A stretch of 64,000 nucleotides of DNA from positions 62,001-126,000 of the forward strand of contig NW_017386103.1 in the NCBI RefSeq assembly GCF_000237925.1. The letters are read 5' to 3'. Numbering within the stretch: position 1 is the stretch's first letter; each line of letters starts with the position of its first letter. Source of the stretch: Schistosoma mansoni (lineage: Eukaryota > Platyhelminthes > Trematoda > Strigeidida > Schistosomatidae). The position numbers and the translations under genes are program-made. Of the stretch, positions 23,041 to 34,300 are shown one piece after another. The notes beneath the pieces are model-generated. The model made no database searches. It had not been told where the DNA came from and saw only the letters and a program-made list of their open reading frames with translations.

Positions 23041-24700
23041 ATATGATGCTTGGTTTATTGCTGATTGTTCCTGAATGTTTTTTTTATCAACTGTTAGTGC
23101 ATTTTTTGCACTAGATGGGTCGCCGATTCACGTTTTTTATGTCTTCCTGTACATTCCTCACACAACTCTACATGCTAGACGTACACCACCAAAGTTTTCA
23201 TCATTCCCATACACTTCTTAAATCCAACACATTCTTAGTAGTCTATCAGAAAACTAAGGTAGGGTATCTAGTGGTTATTTATTTCCTTCTATGCCAAACT
23301 ATTTGAGAAGTTTAAGTTTGCTGGTTTACGTAATACAGTCTTCAGTGATAAGGATAGTAGGTTGGTGAATCTGTGTTAATCCTGACAGACTGCCTTCCAG
23401 TGAAGGTTCAGCTTCTCTTTGAAAATGTTCACTGATGGGGCTGATATCTTTTGTTCGGGTAATGCGAAGCAAAGAAATAATTGAAGTAGTTCGTTTGATA
23501 GAAAGTTTTAAGGAGCTCAGGTATTGAAAAGTTTTCCAGTTATGATATAGAGTCGAGTGGTTTTAGGATTAGGAGCCCAGGTCATGAAGTTCTAAGATTA
23601 CGAGTCATGTTTGAGGGGTTTTGGGTTTAGAAGTTACGTTTTCAAAGATGTACAGCTAAAATACTGGGTTTGTTCACACCACAAAAAGTGTTATCAAACT
23701 CGGGTCTTCTATATTTAGCACCAATAAGTCCATAAATTGTTCCCAAACTCCCAATCCATATTCCTATCATCTTCCTATATTATATAGATCTTACACGGGA
23801 ACTGCATTCTGATCGACTAATCTTAAGGTCACCTATGAATTTCCTGAAAGTTTTCGGCATGGCATAATCTTGGCAACATATCTTGTTACTACGTTTTCAT
23901 CATTTCTCCGCTATAAGATGTGTTTTGCGACAATAAAATACTAAATAGTAGTGATTTGTAGTATTACATTCTTAAAAGGGATTGCAGAATTAATGTCGAA
24001 TGATTTACTAAGCAATTAAAAGTGGGATAAAGTAATTGGGATAAGTAAAGTAAAAACTGAATACATATAACTATACCAGCCTTAATCATATTTAATGAGA
24101 GGATTAACAAAATGCCTTGATAAAACGTTGACTCAACAATAGAGTATATATATATATATTAGTGTAAGCCGACTTTTTGTGGGGACTAGTTATAATCTCA
24201 CGCTCCAAGTATAAAAGTCGTCTAGAATTTCCTTTTTTGTGACCTAGATCTTCGATAAGATATTTAAGTCTTCACCAGACATGATTTCGCTACACAGTTG
24301 TAACCCCCGTTTGTTTATGCGTAATAATTAGTTGTGGGCAAGAAGGCTGCATACGTCTGATCATCAACACTTATAAAGGACTGTTTACATGTAATGAGAT
24401 TGTTAAGTTAGCATCGCTAGCACAAATTTACGAATTAATGAGTTATAACGATTTCCCTGTAGTTAGTCATTCGCTCCTCCGAAATCGCACCTAGGTAAGT
24501 TTTCAACCATGTACTAATGTTCATTACTATTATTCATTACTATTAGTTGGCTAACCTTTCAGCAGTATGAAATGAAGCCGTAATGTGATAACGAATTCGT
24601 ACAAATACAAAAAAATAAGTTAGCGGAATCGGATTTAAAATCTTATAATCTGAATAGCTACTTATGTACTCTCGACTTTTCTATTGCTGCTTAAACATTA
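23041..24700. other. No gene recognised; short TA microsatellite near 24,144-24,160
   Basis: The first few hundred bases may be the 3' flank or UTR of the CR1 copy. A good splice donor (CTAG|GTAAGT at 24,495) exists, but no PNPO frame reaches it: the reading that starts at ATG 24,438 stops just before that donor. It could end a non-coding first exon. Confidence 0.4.
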
Positions 24701-24713
24701 TGGACCAAATGAA

Positions 24714-24789
24714 ATGATGAGATCAAAATTTAATAAATTAGGCTACACCATTTCACCGAAAAGAATTCAAGACGATATTTTGTCAAAAA
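24714..24789 (+). CDS. PNPO: PNPO candidate first coding exon
   Basis: ATG ATG at 24,714 opens 25 codons ([20 protein letters not shown]...) and reaches AAAAA|GTGTAT with one base left over, which is the phase the next exon needs (it starts with two bases of a codon). The donor is weak, and PNPO N-termini are poorly conserved. It is possible but not proven; a trans-spliced leader or other exon is an alternative. Confidence 0.4.
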
Positions 24790-27700
24790 GTGTATTTCTA
24801 TGTCTTGTGTTAAAAAGTTCGTTCTTTTTTTATCTTAACACTTCATCTTCTTTTATCGGTTTGAAGATATTTCCATAGGGAGCAGTTAATTCGTTGCTAA
24901 GTTTTTTATGCTACGAACACTTTACTGTAGCCTATCAACTATGAACAACCAACTGAAAATTAGTCGTAGGTGTTAGCAAGTGTTTCTGTTAATTGTGCCT
25001 GTAATTTTAGATTTACGAGTTCCATATAGAAAATCCAATGATATATTCGATATTATAAATTTAAAGCACAAAGATCCCTTACTTTTGTTTAAGTCGTGGT
25101 TTGAAGAAGCTATCAAATGTGAAAATGTTTTTGAACCTAATGCAATGGCTCTCGCAACGTGTAATAAGTAAGTTACTGCGATAGTTTTTCTTATATTATG
25201 TCTACAAGCTACACTTCCATTGTACAAGAAATGCAGTCAAATAATAATTAAAAATTATTTTGTTTTGATCTGATTGCATACAATTATGGGTGAGCACACA
25301 TCCGTATTCAAAGTCAGTGTTAACTTTAAGTGTGGTTTTGAAGAAATGGTAGATCACGTGCTCATCTTTCAGAAATGTTAGATTCAGCAAATAGTCAGTT
25401 ATTTGCCGAATATATAACAGTAGCATCTGGTCAATAATGTACAGTTTTAAGTTTGAGATCTGTAACCATAGAAAATTATCTTTATTCTTTGGCATGTTAT
25501 AAATTTATGGCTCTTCCCTAGTTGATAGAAGTATACCTGACTTGATTGACTATCTAGGACCTTGTTCTAATGTATTGTAATCGTTAAGAAATATTCAATG
25601 TTTGAAGCGGTCATATATATTCGTAGGAAATATTCGTGTGTCGGTGAGTTTTAATGGAATTTATGGAAACTCACGATGTTCAGTTTGTCTTTGATGATGT
25701 GAATGTTTAGGAATTCATATTGTGACTCTATCAATCGACTGATAGCTGCTATTGTAACAAGTTTTCAGAAAAGGGTCAGCACCAAATATCGAATGCATTC
25801 AAGAAGGAATTATAACATTTATTGTTAACAACTAGCATTAAAATTAGTTATGGACCGTCATCCCATATATTGCTGGATTATTGGCCGTAACTTTACTGAT
25901 ATAAAAATCATAAAAACATTTCTAGTAACAATCAGTGTTGACTGAAATTTCTCTTTTATCTTAGAGCGATCTTTTCCCCACATATTGACTAACTGTAGTG
26001 AAAAGTACCAAACGTTTGTTTTTGTAGACTCTATTTGTTCAAAATAGCTATAAAATTAAACGTACTATCCTGATACGTTTTTGTTTAAAATGATCAAATT
26101 AAAGAGAAAGAATTCAAGTTAGCAAACGGTTGATTGGGGTTGCAAATCAGAACTTTTGTGGTGACCATTATTAGAAGGTAAAAAAGCTAAATATACCAAT
26201 CCATAGATACATTCCAAAAAACAAAACCATATTATTTTAAGATTATTGAATATCGCTCTTGGTACTTCCAGGTAACTCCATTAGTTTTCTATAAGGTTGA
26301 ATGATAACCATATCCTAGAAAGTCCATCAAAAAGTTGTTCAAACCCCTCATTTGTGTAAATGAGTGTTCAGAAAAACTATGTTGTATTATCGATGACAAC
26401 GTCTACTCACTTCTTTTGAAAACTTCTTTCTGAAATCTCTCGTACAGATTGGTATTTCAAGTATTTGGGTCTGAAATTCTCACCATTCAAAGTCGTTTGT
26501 CTAACCTGTGACGTAGACTTATGTTCATTAATGTCGGAGATTCAAAGACTGGTGGGAAAAGCAAACACACTTTCATCACATAATATATGTTTCTATGGTG
26601 TTTTTAAAAGAAATATTGTCGATTCATTTCTTATATCAAGCTGCTATGTAGACTTATTTATTTACTCCAGTTACTCCTCGTGGAGCATAGGCTGCCAACC
26701 AGTTATTTGGAAATGAATATGAAATCGAGAATATATACTTATAGAAAGCTTCATTTATTACCAGGATAATTCTAATGTTAAACCATGAATACATGTTCCA
26801 GTGTGAAATGAGACTAAATTTCGCGTAATTTTAATAGGGATTTACCTCAAATGTTTCCATAAAAATATTGCTTATAAACAGAATTGTCGAGACATTTCAC
26901 ATTAATTAAACCAAAAACATTGTTAAATAAATACTGGTGAATATTTTAACACTAAAGGAAATATCATAAAGTATTGTATTAGTGTTTGTACAAAGCAGTT
27001 TCTATTTTTCATTCACAGTTGACTTGATGCCTTTATTTCCTCAAGCGTTTCTTATTACTCAATTTATATCGAAACTTATTTTTTTATCAGGCAGTGTATT
27101 CCAAGTGTACGGTTTGTTCTTTTAAAAGAATTAGATGAAAACGGATTTCACTTTTTCACTAATTATAATAGCAGAAAAGGTCAAGAGCTTGATGATAATC
27201 CATATGCAAGTCTTGTTTTTTATTGGGAGCCTCTTAAACGTCAGGTAAGAACATTTGATCAATTAGAAATATTTAATCTGAATCTTAAATTCCAGTGTAA
27301 GTAATGATAACCAAATGATCCGTACATTTAATTGGTTTAAAACTTTTAAATCATCAAGCTCAGAACAGGATATTTAACGTATTATTTATCTGGACACAAA
27401 TATTGGTACAAGGGGGCACCAAATACATATGACCCACACGATAGCAATGAGGTTATGAAGTGATAGAGAAAGGAAGATGAGTATAGTGAAAAAGAACAAA
27501 CCGGAATAGAAATTAGTGCACTAGAGTGAAGTAATAATAATAGTAAAAGACACCTCAGTCAGGAAGAATACAATCAGAAGGAATTCTTTTAGTTAAAGAA
27601 GTTACGTTCACTTTTATGAAGAAATTAAAAGCAAGTTACAGCAGCATCACCCCTGGATTCTATTCTGAGCCATGTCTGATAACGTCTCTACACCACTGTA

Positions 27701-28342
27701 TTGGACCATCTCTAGGACCCCGACCAAGGGGTTGTGAAGGACCAACAGAAGCCAGTTCTGTGCAGCTTTCTTTCATACCACGATACCATGTCATACACTG
27801 ATCATCTCTCCGCTTTTTTCCAACCGTTCCCAGCGTCGGCGAAGATGCACGATGTGGAATTTTCAAGGTAAACATTCGTAAGACACGTCCAAGCCACCGA
27901 AGTCGATGTTTCAAGATAGCGACACTAATTGAATCATCGTCGCTGTGTCCGAACACACGATGACGAACCTCTGCATTACTAAAACGGTGTTGCTACTGGA
28001 TGTTAGCAATCCTTTGGAGACAGTGGTAATCAAACACACAGAGTTGTCTAACATCCTCAACTCGGAGAGGTCAGGTCGCACAGTAGGAAAATATCATCTG
28101 CATACTCAAGGTTGAAAAGTCCTCCAGGCAGCAGCAAAAGAATAAAGCTTTTAATTTATTTGAATTTTCGTTAGACAGTAACTGGGAGTGGTTAAAAATT
28201 GGATTCAGGTGTAACATTAGTTGTATTCTAAGCACGTTGTCCAGGTAGTTTAAGTAATTTTTTATGTTATCACAAGATCAAAACCTAGTGAACAGTGCTC
28301 TCTAAAACTTAGTCTCTATTCATTGAATTGACTTTTATTGCT

Positions 28343-28393
<51 letters not shown>

Positions 28394-31300
28394 AAGAAGT
28401 TCTGATCACCAACTAATGATAAACTATAAAATAAATGCAATTGATTAATTATATTTAAGACAGTCAACAATCAAGATTATTTGAATAACTTAATCCTTTA
28501 TTGAAGGAGTTAAATCGACCCTGATAAACGACAGCATGAATACAAAAGGCTCTTTTAACACTCATCAACGTATATGGTTGGTTGGTCGGATTTCGACTAC
28601 TTGTTAAAGGATGAATTTAACTATTAGTAGTTTATTTTGTTTTAGTTTACATCTCTCAAGACTTAATTACTATGGATGAAAGTCATGCGTAATTCATAGG
28701 TATTTGATCATTACTCTTGTTTTCTGTAACCACTAAATGGTCAATTTGTGGGTAGTGAAAACTGATTTGATAATCCAATCAGAAGTAGCCAAATTAGGTC
28801 AGTCAATGGCAATTAAAAATGACCTGAAGGACATTGGCTATGAAATGGATTGATTTCCTGGGGGGGGGCAGCGTTGTATATATAAAAATAAGTGTTTGTG
28901 CATTCTTTTTTTGGTAGCACAATGTTCTTTATCGTCCACTCTCGTGTTCTAGCTCGAGTAGTCAGTTGGGGGAGGGGGGTTGTCGTGTATCAGTATCAGA
29001 TTTCGGACACCACCTGTCACAACAAAAATATAACAATTATTAGTTTTACTTTTGTGAAAAGGTAAGTAACTGTTCTAAAACATTTCAAATTTTCTTTAAA
29101 ACCACAATTGCTATCTATATGAAGACGAAAATTCCTATCAAACTTAGAGAGTAATAAATCTTCAATTGATGTGCACATCAAAAAGAAGATATGACGTCTT
29201 TAGACTGACTTATTACACTTCATATTTTAGGCATACATATGAAATACGTTAAGAATATTGGATTTTAGTTTTTATCACAATTTGAATAAGTTAATAGTTG
29301 AATTCATGAGTCAATTGAAGCTAGACCACCATGAAAAACTTGGAAGCACTGGACGGCCGTTTCGTCCTAGTACGGGACTCCTCAGCAGTGCACATCCACG
29401 ATTCTGATCGCGGGATTCGAACCCCAGGACCTAATGGCCTCGCGCGCCGGATCAGTGGTCTAGAGGTTAAGCGTTCGCGAAATTGCCGTCCACTGCTTTC
29501 AAGTTTTCAATGGTGGTCTAACATCAACCGGTTCATGACCTCAATCAAAAACGTAGTAATCTCCACAACTCTAAACTGATATTGAAATGAATTAAATATT
29601 ATTCGAGCCACTAATATATTCGCAACCTTATTTAGTTTCATGAACTATTGGCGTTTGTTACACTATAGCATTCTCAACCCGCGTTACTTAGGGTCTAGGA
29701 GAGATGTCTGTCTTCCAAAACAATAGTGTTAATTCCTTGATATGCAATTCACTTAATCATATTATTTTAACAAATTGATTGATTATTACAATGAATATTT
29801 TTATTTACACGGAGACCAATGACTTGATTGATTAGGGTGCAAATGATATAGAATTAATCATCCGTAACATTTAATCTCATTCTAATGAGTAATTATGACT
29901 TATTCAATTAGTTATATCTGTTGGTTATAGATGCTTAATTGTATGAGATTGTAAATGTGTTCACACAGTAAGTTACTGATTCATTGTATTGTATTGTAAC
30001 TTAATGTGTTTCCTATCAAAAATGCTACTAGATACTTCCTTTCAAATTATATTTTCTGAGTAGGTACGTGTGGAAGGCGTTGTTTCACGTGCTTCAGAGG
30101 TAGAGAATGAAGAATACTTTCAATCCCGCCCAAAGGCTAGTCAAATTTCCGCTACAGTTAGTTCACAAAGTGAACCAATTCCTTGTCGTGAAGTAAGTTC
30201 AACATCTGAAATACATACAATATGTTAATGAAAGTTTGTGTTTGATTGTGCTAAAGCGCTCTTCATCTACCCATACTAAAAAATGTTTCGTCATAGATGT
30301 AAAATTCATATTTTGACTCTGAATCTTAATCATCTTATTAAACGTAGCATTTCTAATTTATTGATTTGGTACCATTTCCATTTTAACCGCGGAATATAGT
30401 ACACATACTTCTTATAGTTTGTATGTAGTAAATAGTCAAATAGATGATGAGCGCGATTTATCAACACGGATACGAAATTATTTGGAATAACAAATTTTCT
30501 TCCCACTTCAATAGACATGTGGATTCCTACGGTATCTTTTTAATCGGACGTAACTTTGATGTTCATACAAGGAAGAGATCAAAACTTTCATGGAAATATT
30601 TTTCGATAATAACTGTAATCCAGAACTTGTTAAGATTCATAAATTACTTAAAACTCAAATGATTCTGACAGGTTTAATCTTTAAACTGTCTTGAAAGAGC
30701 ATGTAAATAAATCCGCATTATATAAATCTGTGTTATATAAACTAACCTTCTCAACTACTTAATTTTCATGCTATGTATTTTATTCATTACAAATATACAT
30801 ATCCAAACAACAATTTGGAAATTTTTGAATCAGTACTGTATCTTTGTATATCAACTATGAATCATTTTATGATCTCTTAACTCCACCAACTTATCATGCA
30901 CAGGTAAACTGTACGTAGGTGTATATGACGTCTTGTTCAACGAACTCAGTTTTTCCAGGTTTTCAATCAGTTAATTTACTACAAATACTTTAAACCTTAC
31001 ATGTCATTCGTTTGTCACCACTCCTTCCTCAATGTTATTTGTTCATGTGGTAGGATTCTTAATGCTAGAGTGTAATATACAAGTAGTCATTTTTATTCCT
31101 TCAACTATTTTCTCATCTGACTACATCATATCGAATTGGTTCAGAACGTCTTGGGATGATGGTATCTTTTTTTCTCGCTTCAAACAGTTTCTGGACAAAA
31201 AGTACGTAGAATTAGAAAATGAATATGCTTCAAAAGAAAAGCTTCCAAAGCCTTCAAATTGGTACGTCCCTAATATACCTTTTTATGAATTAGCGATATA

Positions 31301-34300
31301 AATCTGGTGGGAATCATATCATCTACCTATATTTTCAATATCAGAAAAATAATTGACTTAGTTATTTCTGATGTGCTTCATAATACCCAAATTCAGATGT
31401 GTAGTCTTATGTGTCAAAAAGGTACTAATCGTTTAAATATCTCTCTTATTTACAAATTAGTTAAAGGAATAAAGGTGTTTCCTTCCAGTCAGATCCTGGC
31501 CACGGCTCTTCACAAATATATACGTTTACGGTTAAGTATAAAATGCATACCAAATAAATGGTGATAGATCAGTTCAACAATGTCTCTTAATCGTAATCAG
31601 TTAGTAACATGAAAAATGCAAAATTAAATGATTGGTCAATTATGACAACGTAAGAATAAGAATAGGGATAGAGTTAAGCAAAGATGGATAGTGGCTAGCA
31701 GTGGAATCCAGGACGCGCGTCTCGTCCTATTTGGGACTCGTCAGCTGGATGTACCTGCATCTCAGAATTGATGTTCACTCTGGGACTCGCTTCAAACGCC
31801 ATCGCGTTATCCACTCGGCCACTGAGTCCTGATAGTCACTTGCTTGTGCGATGGGGTAAAGTTTAAATTCAACTTAGTATTGTTTGTTTGAATNNNNNNN
31901 NNNNNNNNNNNNNNNNNNNNNNNNNNNNNNNNNNNNNNNNNNNNNNNNNNNNNNNNNNNNNNNNNNNNNNNNNNNNNNNNNNNNNNNNNNNNNNNNNNNN
32001 NNNNNNNNNNNNNNNNNNNNNNNNNNNNNNNNNNNNNNNNNNNNNNNNNNNNNNNNNNNNNNNNNNNNNNNNNNNNNNNNNNNNNNNNNNNNNTCCATCT
32101 TTGCTTACCATGCTTGTGAATTTAGGCTATATCGAGGCAATATGCACATATGCCAATAAGACTGACCAGTTGCAGTCTTAAACATCAATGGGAAGATTCA
32201 AACAAACAATACTAAGTTGAATTTAGGGATAGAGTTAGTTTAAAAATTCATGCCATCTGAATATGAATGATTAATGTTACTTGTAAAATTAATCATACAT
32301 AACTAATAAAGTTTGCGCCAAAAATTAGACAATCAGCTTATAAAGGCAAATTACGTAAGAATAATACCAAGAAATAAAATTGAATTGGCATTGAAGAGAT
32401 TAAAAATCTTTCTTGAGAAATATAAAAGTGACTAAGTAGAAGGCCAAGTTAGATTAAGGAGCCATAAAAACGTCTCCTGTACGCAGAAGATAAGGCTTGT
32501 TCATGTGTATTTCTATGGCTTCTGCTGTATAGAAGAGCCGAATTTCGGAGTCATTGGTTTAAGTTCAGTAGAAGTCTGTTTATAACTTTAAGAGCTGAAA
32601 TACTGAAATACCAGTTTCGACTAAATTTAGTAGATTATGGCTTTTTATTGTTTTCTATTATCCTCTGTTCCACCATAATGGGTGATGTTCAGAAATACGA
32701 TGATGGATTCATGTGGCTGTAGGACCTATATCACTGGCTTCACAGAAGCAGCTGAAGTGGTAAATAAACATTAGAAACATCAGAATTAAGCAGTTTATAT
32801 TTATTTTGTGAGTAAATTGTTAGTTGACTAATGAAGAATGACGCAAACTTGCTATGTTATGTACACATTCTAGGGCTTTTTCCTTATGTTGAATCACTGT
32901 TTTATCGGCTTTATCACCTTTGAACTGTTATATATACACCAATTTCGTTATTTGCTTGTTCCTGATTTTACACGTTTAGCGCTTTTTAGTGAGTTACTTT
33001 TCTACGGGATGGGGTCGCTAACCCCATGCCCAACCCTCCTCCTTTATCCAGGCTTGGAACCGGCAGTAACACCTGAGGGGCTCCAATCAAATCGCGATTG
33101 ACGGAGAAGCTTTAGATGATGTAAAAAACCTTTGCATACTTGGCCAGCATCATTGATGAGCACGGTTTTCGTCTCATACAGTAGAACTGTCTTGACATTT
33201 GTATTGAAAATTCTGACTTTGATGTTGGTTGTGCTACGTTTGAATCGATTACGAGTTCATCTAGTCTGCGAACGGAACAAAGACTTGTGACCAAAGACCA
33301 ATAAGCTAGCTAACTAGAGAGAGAGAGTAGTCGAAGTCCGAACGGGGAATAAATATATTCCGCAAGCAGCCAGAAGCAAAAGCAATCCAACTGGCACAAA
33401 TTAAACGTATATATACAACATAAAACTGTCCTTGGGAACCGTTACAAAATAGCATACTAAAAGACACAACGGACCAATAGCGTTTAAGATTTTCCCAAGT
33501 GGGAAATACAGCATGAAGGTGAAAAGGGCGCTTTTGGCGCGGATACAAAGAAATTCAAAATCTCAAAAATAAGGTATTTAACAAATGAGTTCTGAGGATC
33601 TAACATCTTCAACAGGTTGAGTTGTTTTGGGTTCCAGATGTTTTTCAGTTGTAGATGTGCTGCTCTTGCTTTGCCGATCCGCGCATTCACATTTGCATTA
33701 GATCAGGTTACTAGTAAATGTTTATAAACCGACTGACAGTGTTGTGAACTTTCATTCACTAAGGTCGAAGAACTATAGAATAACATTGCTTACCACGACG
33801 CGTAATAGTAACTGAAATAGTTATAGTTTAACAGATTAAATGAAGCCAAATTTATCAATGACTACTTTACAGAACCGCAACCTATGACTTCATACCGTAG
33901 TTGACACTAAACGGAATCTTTTGCACTAGCATGTTTCCGTTCATTCTTCGTCATTCTCTAGATCTTGAGTACTAATACTGTTTCACTGTATTAATCTCTC
34001 AATTTCATTTTTTCAAACTAAATTCTATGTGTAGCTTTTATTACCATTGATACTATTATTATTTCGAATCGTATGATTTTCTGTGGTAGTTGAGTGCACC
34101 TTATTTCCATGTGACAAATTGTACTGATCCACTTTTGTACAAGATAACACATTGTTGACAACCTATTGGAATAAATTTGTTATTTATATTTTGCTAGGGG
34201 AGGATATATTTTGTCTCCGAAATCAATTGAGTTTTGGCAAGGTCAAACAAACAGACTACATGATCGTATTAGATTTCGTCGTTGTGACCAGATTCCAGAA

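Noticed and set aside
24438-24495. Short ATG reading before the good donor GTAAGT at 24,495 as PNPO exon 1
   Set aside because: The reading hits a stop exactly before the donor, and the needed phase has an upstream stop without ATG.
28855-28985. G-runs (28,859-28,868 and 28,969-28,979) as a G-quadruplex
   Set aside because: The two runs lie about 100 bases apart and do not give four closely spaced G tracts.
31869-32181. Open readings full of unknown residues around 31.9-32.2 kb
   Set aside because: They only span the 200-N gap and have no evidence.
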